Assembly (NCBI GenBank): GCA_963930655.1
Contig: OZ005613.1
Span: forward strand, 8,378,501 to 8,442,500
DNA: 64,000 nt
Source: Myrica gale
Lineage: Eukaryota; Streptophyta; Magnoliopsida; Fagales; Myricaceae
Reading direction: 5' to 3'
A program made the translations under genes and the position numbers. Below are positions 34,785 through 48,045 of the stretch, piece after piece. Position 1 is the first letter of the stretch, and each line of letters opens with the position of its first letter. The notes under the pieces were generated by a model that saw nothing but the letters and a program-made list of their open reading frames with translations, was not told the origin of the DNA and did not search any database.

Positions 34785-36154
34785 CTTAGACGATCAATCG
34801 TTCGCCTCGTCAGCGTCTCCAAAGATCAATCGCAGTTAAATGCGATCCATCGGTAAGGTAGACGATCAATTGTCAATTACAGTGATCGATCGTGATTAAA
34901 TTTGAAACTCACATTTTCAATTACCGATTCATCGGTACATACACTATCGATTGGTCTCTAAATAACATTAAGCGATTGATCGTCTACTTGAGACAATCAA
35001 TCGTTTGACTCACAGTCTACCCTACGATCGATCGCGGTGAAATGCGATCAATCGGTGTTTATACGAAAACACACAGATTACAAAAAACGTCAAAAGACGC
35101 TCAAAATTAGCCCCAAATGATCCCTAAACAATCCTAAACGCCAAAAATATACATTAACACAAAAATTAATACAATTTACGGATCTAAATGAAAGATATAG
35201 CAAATTAAAAAAACGTAAAGTAAAACTTCATTTAAAACAGCTTAATATCTCTTAAAAGTTAATATAACTACGTACCTTCGATGTAGATGATAACAAGAAG
35301 TGATTCCGGGTACTTTGGAAGGCAATGCTGAACGAAATGGTTCGTGAAGTTTGAGAGGATTCGAGAATATTAGTTAGAGGTAACCGGTAAAAATGGCTCG
35401 CCGGTTTCATATAATCGTTCCTCCTTTACTACGATCGATCGTTATTCATTTAGACGATCTATCGCGCATTTATTTACACGTGGCGAATTCTCATTCGCTT
35501 TCAGGATCGATCGATCTCGCATAATCACGATCCATCGTGATTCAAAAAAATGACGGTTACGCTTCAATGATCGATCGACGATTCGCATTTTCCAACGTCG
35601 TGGCAACGGTCGATCGCATATTGTCTTACACGTGGCGAACTTCCATTTGTCTGAAGTACCGATCGACCGCTCGTTGTAACGATCCATCGTGAATTCAAAA
35701 ACAATGATGGTTACGCTTCCACGATCGATTGACGACTCGCATTTTCCAACGTCAGGAGGAAACGATTGATCGTCACTTTTCAACAGGTGTCGATTTGTCA
35801 CCGATCGATCGTTTAATAATCAGTGATCAATCGTTAAGCGTGACGATTTAAAGTAGTCGACAAAAGATTTCACATGTTGTGATGGAGTTTCTCGTCACAA
35901 CATACCGACCGATCGTCATATAACCGATCGATCGTGGCATGATGAATTTTTTCGTCACCAAAGCATTACCTTTTAGTAACAAAAATTTTTATTTCGTCAC
36001 AGAAACGACTTTTAGTGAAGAAAATTGGTGACAAACAAAATTTTCGTCACAAAAAACCCTTTTTTAATATTTCGTCACTAAAAATAGACTTTTAGTGACG
36101 AAATTCATTTCGTCACCGAGAATTTCGTCACTAAAACTCAATTTTTTTGTAGTG
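34785..36154. mobile_element. CACTA element 3' or 5' portion with ATCGATCG array
   Basis: The right end reads ...CTCAATTTTTTTGTAGTG at 36154, the inverted form of a CACTACAAAAAAATTGAG terminus. It is preceded by repeated TTTCGTCAC / GTGACGAAA words (35940-36130). Further inside, 34790-35940 has many GATCGATC/CGATCGAT palindromes (seven to eight exact ATCGATCG). No left terminus is found; the left boundary is where the repeated block stops. No transposase is recognised; the open frame at 35442-35801 (minus) is a by-product of the array. Confidence 0.7.
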
Positions 36155-36266
36155 GAGATTTCGGGAGATGGCAGCAATGACATCATGGCGAGTGAGAGAG
36201 TGGGAAGGGAGGCAGCACTACAGCAAGGAGGGTGGGCGGGCAATGTCTTCTCGAATCGAATAAACG

Positions 36267-36374
36267 AAGGAGTCCTTCTCGTAGGACTCCTTTGTCTAGG
36301 TGACTTGGGTAATTTTGACCCAAGTCACTTACCTTTTTTTTTAAGCACGACTCAAAACGACGAAGTTTTGAGTC
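36267..36374. repeat. Three consecutive perfect hairpins
   Basis: AAGGAGTCCT (36267-36276) with AGGACTCCTT (36283-36292). GTGACTTGGGT (36300-36310) with ACCCAAGTCAC (36318-36328). GACTCAAAAC (36349-36358) with GTTTTGAGTC (36365-36374). Stems are 10, 11 and 10 bp with loops of 6, 7 and 6 nt. Confidence 0.9.
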
Positions 36375-37185
36375 CTAAAATGTTTTTTTAAAAAATAAGT
36401 TTGGAACAGAAAATTCTTGCATTTCTACCAGATTGTTCGGTTGTTGCGAAAAACCTAAAAAATGGTATCCGGTTCCAGTACCAGAATATGCCGAAATCGA
36501 TATAGGGTATCCGATACCGAAATCAAACATGAAACTTCCGAGTCTTCCCCGAAGTTTTGCCCACCCTTAACTGGTTTCGTTATTACTTATTTTATTTGTG
36601 TCCTTTCTATATATTCAAAAGCTTATTCACTATTTAATTATTGTACAACCTACCCACTCTTTATAACTTATTACATGCCTATGTATCACAATATTCTATA
36701 CAAAAGTTTATTCACTATGGTACAGTCTCGTATATCATTATTCGCAAATAAAATACATGAATTATTGTTATTTTTTTTCACCATAACCTCAGGGTGTTGA
36801 AATAATGTGGTAGGCGCATAGGTAATGTGGTAGGGCCATAGATAATAATTGAGCTAGAATATTGCATAAATAGTATATTTAAAACTAATATAATATTAAT
36901 TGTTCAATGTTTTAAATATTAGTTTTAGATGGAAAAATGGTTAAGAGACATAAATCTAAGTTGTGCATTTAATTGTTGAATTTCTATAACATATTAGATT
37001 TAATTTATTGCAATGCAATGTTTCCCTATCTTTTGCTTGTTGTACTTATGTCATCCCGTAACAACACATTCTAAAATCATTATTTCTATTATTTGCACTA
37101 TGATTGTTGGTATTGTAATTATTTTATGAATTTAATTTTATCGTATTATGTCATGAGCTAATTAAGTATTTTTGTAGAGTGATAA
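36375..37185. other. Intergenic, no gene recognised
   Basis: 36460-36570 contains ggtatccg/cggata-type inverted words and ends in gcccacccttaac. This resembles the subterminal region of hAT-type non-autonomous elements, but only one end is visible. The rest is AT-rich without support for a gene. Confidence 0.35.
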
Positions 37186-37436
37186 AATTAAGGGATAAAT
37201 GCAAAATCAGTCCCTGTGGTATAAGCGAACATCGAATTAGTCCTTGTGATAACAAAAGCTTAGTTCCTCTCGTTCCACTTTCGTTTGCCGTTGGTCCTCC
37301 ATCGAGTACTGATTTTATGCTTTTGCGAAACCAGAAGGACTTATAATTTTATGTTTTTCTTATCACGATGACTAATTCTATTTTTCGCTTATACCAAAGG
37401 GACTGATTTTGTATTTTTTCCTAAACTTAATTACTT
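37186..37436. mobile_element. MITE with inverted repeats
   Basis: Left arm gcaaaatcagtccctgtggt followed by ataagcgaa. The right arm is its complement (ttcgcttataccaaagggac then tgattttgtat). Inner parts also pair (cttataccac and tcgttccac vicinity). About 250 bp, no coding. The arm sequence is of a kind common in plant non-autonomous TIR elements; the superfamily is not fixed. Confidence 0.7.
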
Positions 37437-38160
37437 TCCAGACTCGCAGAGTACAAGGGACAGTTTATTGGGACACATGACAGTGCAAGAGATCCTCATT
37501 AATGACAATTCTATAATTCATTGAAGCAATGAGAGACTTAAATCTCAGCCCACTATCTTTATTTTTACTATCCCTTTCTTTTAACCTAGCAAACTCTACA
37601 TCTTATTCTCTTTCTCCCCACGTTTTCTAACCTAACCTCTTTTTCTCAACTTTCTCTCTCTCTCTCTCTCCTCTTATCTCCATGGCCGACTCTTCCCCCT
37701 CTCTTTCTCTCTCACTCTTTATTTTCTAGCAATACATCTCTTATCTCTCATTTTTATTCTCTCCTTTTCTTTTTGACCTAGTCTTATCTTTCTCTCTATG
37801 TCTCTCCTTTTATTTTTAACCTAGTCTTATCTTTCTCTCTATGTCTCTCCTTTTTCTCTCTTAGCCGCACGTCATTATTCTCTCTCTCCTCTTTTCTCTC
37901 ACCTCTTAACTGAACAAACCCTACTTTCTTTCATTCTCTATTTTTGTTTGTCAGCCGCACCTCTCTCTCTATTATCTCTTTGCCAAAACCCTACTTTTTC
38001 TTTTTTTTTCTCTAATTTTTTTCTTTGCCGCTTCTCATTTGATCTCTTCTCCTATTTTTTCTACCTTAGCCGACTCTCACTTTCACTTTCCTCTCCACCT
38101 ACTTCTTCTCTTTGATCGACTATCACTTTCTTTCTCACGGTTTCCAACATCAAGTTTTAC
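37437..38160. repeat. Pyrimidine-rich low-complexity region
   Basis: About 600 bp dominated by TCTCT, CTTTT and TTTCTC words, with a CT microsatellite near 37655-37672 and a direct repeat (cctagtcttatctttctctc) near 37778 and 37820. It could be the leader of a retroelement or plant 5' UTR; nothing adjacent confirms either. Confidence 0.6.
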
Positions 38161-39535
38161 TTTTCAGTCATTATTTTTGTTTTTAGAATAGTTTCTTTTA
38201 TGCTTTGTTATTCCACTATCTTGTACTTCATTTCTTAGGATTTAGACTTAAGTTTCTCTCTTTTTATTTTTCTGTAATTTCTATTTCAATTTTGGATTAT
38301 GTTCTTGTTGTTTTATTCTTTTAACTTGAATCTTGGGTTTTAATAAGACTGTAGATTTTATTTACTTAGAATATAACTTTATGTTTGTAATTACGTCTTG
38401 TTTATCCTGAGATTTAAGGACTTTGAAGCACTGCATGGTTCAAGCTTATCAGCAACATATGAGTGTATCTTCCTACAGTTTGACGACGCGAAGTTGGAAC
38501 GCTGTTTATTTTTAGATTGTCAAAGTTCACTTGGACTTTGCTTGAGGTTTGCTCAAGAATTACCTAAGCTAACTATTACATTTATAACTTACTTTAGTAA
38601 TGTTCCAAATGATTCTTGCCTTCCTGATTCTTACCTCATAAATCTTAGTATATAAAATCCTTTCCTCCCACTTTGACATATAACGTTCTTTTATATATTT
38701 CAGAGAATAAGCCTTAAAATTCGTCCTTTCCAATACCCTCTACAATTGTTTCCTTAGTTTACTCTGTATGAACTAAAGTTGTACCAGAAAGATATTGTAC
38801 CCTTTCTTTAGTTTCTTATCAAAGTTCTGATCACACCGAGATTACCCTATTAGATCTTATGCTTTTCCAAAAGTGTTGGTACCTGGGATGGTTTATATGG
38901 CTCTTTTCTAGTAGCAGTGGATGTGTAGTTTCACAAGGCAGACTGCGTGCAAGAACAAATTAGTGAAGGTTATAGTGTGTTTGAACGCAAGAGACGGGGT
39001 CTCATTCCCTGTGAGATTGTAGATCCGAATTCGGTATTTGGGTAAAAAGTCAATGACTTAGAATAGCAATGGAGTTTGTGTATGTCTAACAGATCACTTT
39101 GTACTCAGAGTTCTCATTCTAGTGAAACCTTTCCCTGGCCAAATCAAGCCCGTAGAGGTTTTTGTCTTGAAATGTGTCTTCAAGAGGTTTCTCTTCGTAA
39201 CCAATCCATGTGTTATTTGTTTGCGATTGATTTAATTATCATTGTTCAATTGTTAATATAGATTGAATGTAAATCTGTCCGATGTTGTCTTTGATTAAAT
39301 ATTGTTATCTTGAATAGCATAAAGCTTAGATAAATAGATTTATCGCTTGATAGTTTTTTCTGTTATCCGCAAATATAAAATCTTGGTTAAGATTTTGGAT
39401 TCTTGAACTTGCTGATTTTCTTGTGAGTTGTGCATTAATTGCTAGGTTAAAATAGACGCTCAATCATAGATTTGATAATCAGACGATAGCGAGTGGACAA
39501 CTCACAAGGTTGTTTACCTGTCATTATAGCCATCA
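38161..39535. other. Unassigned region
   Basis: Contains a short open frame (38398-38655, plus) and another at 39076-39261. Neither has a recognisable domain. Sequence flow (pyrimidine-rich leader followed by weak frames) is compatible with a decayed retroelement. Not called as a gene. Confidence 0.3.
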
Positions 39536-40110
39536 GAAAAAGCTCGTCATTAAAAGTTTTTTTGTGACGAAATTCAATTCAACACTAAAAGGCACTAATG
39601 ACAGGCAAACATAAGCATTTTATCGTCCATATCACCATTCTATCATCTCGGAAATGATCAATCGTCATTAAGAAATATACGCTCGATCATAGATTTGATA
39701 ATCAAACGATAGAGAGTTGACGTCTATTTTGATGATATGTCAATAATACTAGCGCGACATGACGTCTCAGAATAGATGACCGATCGGACATCTAATTTGG
39801 CAATCGGATGTAATAGTGATTTCGATCTGACGCTCGTTACTGGCGAATCAGAAGGGTCCGCATAGATGAGTGATTGGTAACCATGGACGATGAAACACGT
39901 ATAAGGAGCGATCATACTTGTCAACTTCTCAATCGGACTATAGTGGACGATCAGACTCTCTATGTTTTCGATCAGACGTATTGTTGCGGATGTTTGAACT
40001 AGTCATGTTTTCGATTGAATAGATTGTAGTGAATGATCAGACGTGGTAATGTTGACGATAGGATGGTTACATGTTTACAATCAGAAGCTTATCTGTTCAA
40101 TTAATTAGAT
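39536..40110. mobile_element. CACTA-like subterminal fragment
   Basis: gtgacgaaattcaattcaac and nearby tcgtcattaaaag words resemble the 35940-36130 subterminal region. They are followed by a series of GATCAGAC/GATCGGAC-like words (39780, 39930, 39950, 39970, 40035). No terminus or transposase is visible. Confidence 0.4.
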
Positions 40111-40820
40111 CTGAAGACTTCGTAGTTAAAATTGAGGAATGTGCAGGTTTAATTGCACGTTCTATTCTATATATATATCCCGACTTTTTGCCTAATATCT
40201 CGAAATATATTTCAATTTTGGTGTAAGCCTTCTCTCCTGCTTCACCCTAACGCTGGAAGACATCCATGCTTTCGTAAACACATTTAATAATTAACAGAAA
40301 CATAAGGTTAATAAACTATAACCATATCACATTTAACTTCATTAAACATACCGCAATACATTCACATAAATTTTCCTCCCTACTTATGAGGTTCAACACT
40401 AATGTTAGCATAATATGTAAGCATCCTTTAGCATTAGTCCAAACACGAAGTATATATCTAATTATATGCCACTCCAACTTGTCTTTTCTTATCTTTTTTC
40501 TTCTTTCAAATTTTGCAACAATAAAAATCGTTTTCTTTTCTTCACTCTCTCTTTATTTTCTAATTGAGATTTTAAGGGAGCATAAATGAAGGAAAACCAA
40601 AAATTAGAAATGAGAGTGAATGCAATAGACATGGGACGTGAGAGAGAAATGATAGCAATTTGATTACACTAATAAATTGGGGCTCATATGCTTAAAAGGG
40701 GTTAAAGAGTTTCAATAACTTCTTTGTTTAATGTTCTAATAGTGGGAGCACATTCCTTCGTTTATTTCTAATAGAATATCGTGTTCTTTTGAGCAAGAAA
40801 ACTGTACGTTTTCCTAGCGA

Positions 40821-43800
40821 ATGGACATAATGCTATCATCTCCTCTGCTTCTTCCTCATTCCTTCTTTTTAGCTCCATCCAACCGTCACCATTTTCTATC
40901 CTTCAAAGCTACAAACGTTTCTTCAGTTAACGGTGCTTTCGCGCGAAGAAGGTGTTACTAACTATGAGAAGTCAGTGTCAGAGAAAATCAATATTTTTTT
41001 TCTGAGAAACGTTACTTTATTGAAATGAGAAAGCATTACAAGAAGGAAAAAGACGATCGAGGAAAATCAATAGTTGCTAATGGGTAAATGTTTTTTTCCC
41101 TGATCGGGAGAACACCAATGGTGTACCTCAACAAAGTCGCACAAGGATGCATTGCAAATATTGCGGCAAAACTTGAATCTATGGAGCCTTGCCGAAGTGT
41201 TAAGGATAGGTAACATCTATACGCGGACACAGTGGCATCTGACACTATGTCTGACACTTTGTGGAGTCTTCTACCATGTAATTTTGATTTAATGTCCTCA
41301 ATTCTGGTCTGGTGGAACATGATCCACCAGATGATTGGATTCATTTTGTTCATGCAACAATGGGACACGATCGGTCATGTGGTAGCTGATCGAATTACTA
41401 TTATTCTGCATGCTTTCAACACTGCGTTACTCTCTACTAACAAAAGATACATTATACTACCTGTCCTTATTTTTAAATCCCAACATTTCAGAATTGGATA
41501 TAGTATGATTTCTGATGCTGAGGAAAGAGGAGTAATTTCTCCAGGAAAGGTAAGTATTTTCCATGCTATGAGACAAAAAATTCGGCATATCAACCAATGT
41601 TCTTCCTGTTAATCTGAACTTCTTTTTCCACCTTTTTGGAAGTGGATAATTAGAGCTTGGTGAAATTGAAGAAGCTTTTTTTTTTTCCAAATGAAATTGA
41701 AGAAGCTTGAGTTGGAGTCTTATTTTGTCTTTGTAATCCTGCAGAGTATATTAGTTGAACCAACGAGTGGAAATACAGGACTTGGTATTGCATTTGTTGC
41801 AGCAACTAGGGGGTATAATGTTATAGCTACAATGCCCGCATCCATCGATCTTGAAAGGAGGGTCCTTTTACGTGCTTTTGGTGCACAGATTGTTTTGACT
41901 GACCCGGAGAAAGGTTTGAAAGGGGCTGTTGATAAAGCCGAAGAAATTGTTGTCCGCATGCAAGATGCTTACATGTTCCAACAGTTTGATAATGTTGCAT
42001 ATACCAAGGTTAAGCCTGATTCAGAGCTTAAGAGATGTTTAAAACTTTTTTGTAGAATGAGTTACTTCTATTAATGGATATTATTGCTTCTATTTTTATA
42101 CATTGAACACGCATCAATATGGGATTGAGCCTGTGACCTCTACCTTATATATGCATCAGGAGAGGCTACTTCCTTTAATGACTACTGGCATATAGATAAA
42201 TCTGATGTAATATGATAGTATTGAAATGAAATGATAAGATTTTTGTTCATGAATTACAGATACACTTCGAAACAACTGGGCCTGAGATATGGGAGGATAC
42301 TATGGGTAATGTAGACATATTTGTTACTGGGATTGGAACTGGAGGAACAGTAACAGGTACTTGCCGATACCTGAAAAAGATGAACAAAAGAATAAAGGTT
42401 TTAATTCCTCCTTCTCGAGGAAACTGATTCCATGTTTCAAGATGTGGATAAAAATATGGTATAATTCTTTTCGTATATATTAGGGGACTCTCACATATAT
42501 ATGCCCAAGCCCAGATACATAAACATATATATTTAGGTGATCTCAAATTGCGTGTGTTGTTGGGTGTGTGTATCTTATGTATATTGCTAATAGTGATTCT
42601 TGAGTCTCATTCTGTCAACTGGGGGAGAATGAAGAAAGAACAAAAGAAAAATGGAGAAAGATATAAAGGAAGTGCAATTGTGTCGGTATCAGTTAATTAG
42701 AACTTGGGATGACTGCAGTGTCAAATGACAAAAAGTACTCCTTAATGACTCCAATTGTAAGCTGAATTACCCTTCCTCTACTATCATCCTGACAAATTCT
42801 GATGTCACTTTGGTTAGCTTTTTTGCAATTTGTTGGCTCCTTGTGTATGTAGTATTTCAAATCATTCCATAAAGCTTCATGCACGCTGCCAACATGAAGC
42901 TGTTTTCTTCCGTGGAATTGTTGATTTTAGAACCGGGGTGTGCATCAATCCATGTGTTCCCAGTCTACTGGCTGTTATTTGTGTTGAATGATTATTCTTT
43001 CAGGACATCTCATAAATTACCTGAATTCCTGAATGCACAAACTGCTTCAAGATTTATATTGACATAACTCATCTCTAGGATCCTATATGGGCTGAAAAGC
43101 TTGCTTTTCTTCGCCCTCAATGTTATTCTTGAGAAAAAGTTTGTATCTAGTAATTTCTTATTGGCAGGTAAACTGGAGAATTTTCATTCTCACATGTGGA
43201 TTTTCTAAATCACAAAGCAAATTGCTCATCCAATGACATAGTAAGAGGAAACAGACAACTTATCTAAGAAGAAATAAGTACCCGCAGACAACAGTCAAAA
43301 CATTCTAGTTTGGGTCCATTAAGTGTACACCCTTAGGGATGCACCTTTAAGCAATGCAGTGAACCCAGTAGATACTTATTTCCCATGTCACTTAAAGTCA
43401 CAACAGTACCATTGTAATTTTGAAAGATCGGTGTTTTTAGGACCTTTAAATTTGGTTGGCTTCATCGATTTGCCTATTAAATAACGAGTGAAGTTAAACT
43501 GAACTAGATACGATATCTTAAGAAACATGTAACACACTATACAAACTGAAATCATTGCCGAGGTGACTGACAGGAAATCATTGAAGTAGTTTCTTAGAAG
43601 TATGTTGCAAATGTCCTTTTTGAATTTGAAGTGATGACTGGCCTTGCTGAGAACATGAATCATTATTTACCAGAACTGTGGTTTTCTACTGAGGAATTAG
43701 AGAAATAGAAAAGGCCCTTACAAGCTTTGTCCGTAGTATTTTCAATATATTGCTACTTTCACTATTCTTTTACAATAATCAGCCTAACTGACATTGTCTC

Positions 43801-46800
43801 TTGTTTTTCCCCTTCTAGAGACTTCCTCTAATCATTGGTTTTGGTCTCTATCTCATAAGTGCCATTGTCCTCTCTCTCGGGAGGGGGATGAGTTCTTCCT
43901 CTCCCCTCCTTGACCCCCTTTATGCCGTTTTCTCCTTGGTTTGTACCCTATAACTATTTCTTTTCTTTAGTGTTTGCCCATTTTGCTTTTGAATTTCTCT
44001 CGCCAGATTTACCTCCATCGATGGCCAACCACCTAACACGCACCTAGTCACCAGAATTGCTGCCCATTGACTGGTTGATTCCTAGCTCCATTTTTGTGCT
44101 GCAGCCAGTGCAAGAAGGCTCAACCACCTCTCTAGAGCGTGTGATGATCATGCTCCATGTCTTGCAAGAAGGCTAGGGTTTTCGAAATTCAAAAGGGTGG
44201 TAGCAAAGAGAGGCTTAAACCCATGCTAGGGTTAGGTTTTTCTTAATTTTTAGTGGGCTGAATTGTTGTACTAAGGCTTGAGCCCTTTTATTTTAGGTTT
44301 TGAGGTCTTTAAGAGGTCCTACAAGCCTTTCAATGAAAGTCATCAAGTAGGGTTACGAAAATTAGAATTAGGGCTACAAAGTAAGGAAATGGTTTTACTA
44401 TTTTGAAAGAATAAAAATACTCTATTGCCCTCTTTTAAGATTTCTTAAGTGGAGTTTAAGTCCTACTAGGTTTAGGCCTTTTCCCCATAACTTTGAAACT
44501 CAAGAAAGCTCATTTAACACATCATTAAGCATTAAAAAGTAAGTATTAGGGAAATTGCTAATTAACCAAAACAAACAACATTAAAAGACTAAAATACCCC
44601 TGCGATTAGGGTCGGATTGTTACACCTATTCTCTTTTTAGCCACCTTGAATCCACCACCTGCATCCGGCAGGTTCTTAATTGCAGGCCTCTGGACCATTT
44701 TTTTTATTATGGACCTTGAGCTAATCATTGTGAACTTTGTATTGGGCTTCATGCCCAGTCCTACTCATGGCTCTGTCTATGTATATTTTGAAAGGCTCTG
44801 TTCCATCTCTTGTATTGTTTTCTACTGTTAAGTAAAATTATCTTTGCCCAGGAAAAAAGAAATAGTAAGCACAACACTTGACCTAGCCTTATCATGTGAA
44901 GGAACATTAAACGGCATCACATATACCTATGATAAATATGCATTTTGCTGTACTTGAAGGTTCAGAATGCTGTATCCCTATATGTATCTCAAATTATGAA
45001 GTTTGTAACTTTTTGGGTTTTGAATTATTGCCCAAAGATTAGGTTATGAAGCCTTCAAACATTTTTGGTTTAGTGATTGTTAAAGACAAGTGATGTTTCC
45101 TCTGTTCTTGACTTTCATGTTCCTAGATGACGGCCTGTGATTTTTTTTTTCTTTTTGTGCTTAGGTTGTTGGTGTTGAACCTGCAGAGAGAACTGTAATC
45201 TCGGGAGGAAACCCAAGTGGAAATCAACACATATCACTTTCTTTATTCCTTCCAAAAGCCAAATTTGTTCAAATTTCTTTTATTGTTTCTTATTCATGAA
45301 ATATTATGCGGCTCTTTGCTTATGGTTACGGCCTAGATGCAGGTTATCTGCCAAGCATTTTGGATGTGAAATTGCTCGACGAGGTTATCAAGGTGATAAA
45401 ATTTTGTTCCTTTTATTCTTCTCATGATTTCGTGATTCTTTTTTTTTCTTGGTAATAAATTATTAGTTTCAGTTTTTCGTTGAATATCCTCATAATGTTA
45501 AGTGGAAATGTCAGGGGCCCAAAAGTCCCTTTCCTGTAAAACCACAATCCCGCAACTCTCTGGCATCACCCATTGCATGCCAAAATGAGTAAAAACCAAG
45601 GCTCTCAGCTCCTGCATATTGCATAGCATAGTAAAAGGTACTCAAAACAGATAATCAACTGAGTTTAATCCCAAGTCTTCAAGAAGATACACAAATAAAG
45701 GATTCTGGGCAAAACAGAGAAGTGTGGGCACATCATTGCAATGGGTGCATGTACATTTGGTCTTCTTCTGTTACGACTCGGATCAACCTATTTCTACGTT
45801 CAGAGGTGTAGGTGAAAATTGAGAAAAGGATACAACTGCTTTTTTATTTCCACTTTTTCCTTGGTCATTTATTAAATGAAAATAGTTTACTATTTGCACC
45901 CTCTTTTTCATCCTTTGTGATTTTTATGGGACCTTATTACACCACATTTAAGGCCATAATGTACACCAATCTTGGTGCTGTTTAGGTCCATAGAATGATC
46001 CGTAATCCTGTAAATATTAGCTTGGGATGCTTCCACATTTAATGCCATGGTTTAGCCTATAAAGTTGCTGGTCTTATTATATTCCGTTGCTGCAGGTCAT
46101 CAATCTTTTCCAGATTTTTGTTTATGCCGCTTCTGCATTTCTTTTGTTTTGTTTTCTTCCTAGCAGATCTTATCCAGCAACTTAGGCTCATAACAGCGAG
46201 TTATGGTAACATCTAATATGTAATAGGTTAGTTAAAGCAGTAAAAAAGTCCAAATAGAAACAAGAGAACCTTGAAATAATGAATGTTCCGTGGCAAAAGC
46301 TTCTGCTCCAGCCCCTGCACAGCACTTAAATAAGAGATGTAAATGGATGGCTAAACTGTAAAGCCAAGTTACTAGCAACCTATATATAGCTCTTGTTTAT
46401 CTGATCGTAATATCAATCCAAAAGTACAACTGAATCTCCTTACACAGAAATTAAAACAGTAAGAAAAATAAAATCATCTAGTTAGGAGAGTTCGAACTAT
46501 AGATCAAATTCCTATAGTTCTTGTACTTCATTAATATATAGGAGTAATTATAGCTTGGGCTCCCAAACTATCACGTCTTTTGTTATGTATCTTTCAGGGA
46601 AAGTTTGAAGAATGTGCACCCTCGGTTAAGATCTAGCTATTAAAATGGGAAAAATAAGCTATGGGTACAATCGTAATGACCAGATCTTAATAAGAGTGCA
46701 TATTACAAACTTTAGTAGTTTCAGTTCTAGTTTAACTGTAGAAATCAGTCACATGACACTTTTACTTTCTTTCCAAAAGTATCGGTATTCCATTGCATTA

Positions 46801-48013
46801 GTCTTGATTTGTTTTCCAATGAAAATGTCATGCTTTTTGGGATATCCTCGATTCCGTGGGCTATGGAATGTTCATTGATCTCACAAGAGCCCTCACTTGG
46901 GAAGAATTTTGAGTAAAAGTTCACTTTGCATTATTTACAGCCATTATTTCTTATAAAATTTGTTTGGATGGAAATATAGGTTACCGATGTTTAAGCTGTA
47001 GAAATGGCAAGGAGACTGGCATTGGAGGAAGGTTTGCTGGTAATAGGCAACTGCTTTCCGTAAGACATCTAGGAGGTTTACAAACCACAACCATTTCAGC
47101 CCTGGATACAACCAATCTGAAAATATAAGCCATTTTGACTTTGAACTAGCTCTGATTCATGCAGTTTTTATCAACTGCAAAATTGTCAATGTGCCGTTTT
47201 CTACTTATATGTTTGCACAATCTTGAATGCGAAAACTGCAAATCAAGGAGTATTTCATGTTACACAAAATTTGATGAACATTTTTGTCCGGGACATTTAT
47301 TTTTGATAGCTGCCCCAGTCTTGTAGTTTAGCGAACGTCCTCTTAAAAAGTTTTTCATAATGGCCAGGAGACTCGCATCAGGCCAAATAATTGATCTTCA
47401 TCCCAAATTGAAAATATAAAAACTTTCTGCAAGCTTCTTAGTTAGGTGCCAACCTGTTATTTGACTTGTAAACTCATCTTCAGTTCTTTAATTTAAGCTT
47501 ACTAGCTATAGCTGTCACTGCAATTACCAAAGACATCTCCACCGTTCCCTGAAGCTGGTTTGATAAATTGATATTTCATAACTGGCCAGGTTGGTATATC
47601 ATCAGGAGCTGCTGCTGCCGCTGCAATAAGTTTAGCTCGAAGGCCTGAGAATGCCTGAAAACTTATTACAGTGAGTACTTTTAAAGATGATTTGGCAGTG
47701 TCTGAATATAGTACTACTGTGAGTACTTCGGAACATTCAGCATGTATAGCAAGATCATGTATAGTAACTGTCAGCATCTTTGATCTTCAACACTTACTCA
47801 TGAGTTGAGACAAAAAGTGCATTTGCAACCTTGTTTTACTTTAAAAAAATTGCATTGTATCTTGACATTATTCTAGATTGATACTTCTCTTCAACTTCTC
47901 TGTTGAAGGTTATATTTCCGAGCTTCCGTGACAGATATATTCGCACTGTTCTTTTCCATTCCATCCATGAAGAGGTAAAAAATGTGACAAAGATAGCTCG
48001 AAACTGTTCATAG
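40821..48013 (+). pseudogene. Plastid cysteine synthase-like (CS26/S-sulfocysteine synthase type), interrupted
   Basis: The family makes S-sulfocysteine or cysteine from O-acetylserine with PLP in plastids. The likely start at 40821 encodes a serine-rich transit peptide (MDIMLSSPLLLPHSFF) that soon loses frame. Exons then follow with correct splice sites: about 41091-41209 ([19 protein letters not shown] with the PLP lysine), 41492-41549, 41745-42008 ([13 protein letters not shown]), 42260-42397 ([10 protein letters not shown] phosphate loop), 45165-45216, 45343-45392, 46980-47039, 47590-47670 (VGISSGAAAAAAISL) and 47909-48013. Two in-frame stops are seen: TAA in exon 46980 (VTDV*AVEM) and TGA in exon 47590 (RRPENA*KLIT). 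G-to-S at NPS and loss of the GER motif (SFRDRY) also suggest relaxed constraint. Long introns (42398-45164 and 45393-46979) hold repeat-like sequence but no second gene. CS26-type assignment rests on [10 protein letters not shown] and the transit peptide; a CYSD-type origin is the alternative. Confidence 0.85.
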
Positions 48014-48045
48014 TTTTTGTCTTTTCAGCGAATTGAGTTATTCGC

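Noticed and set aside
40821-48013. Calling the CS26-like locus a functional gene
   Set aside because: Two in-frame stops in conserved exons and an early frame break after the transit peptide argue against it, although sequencing error cannot be excluded.
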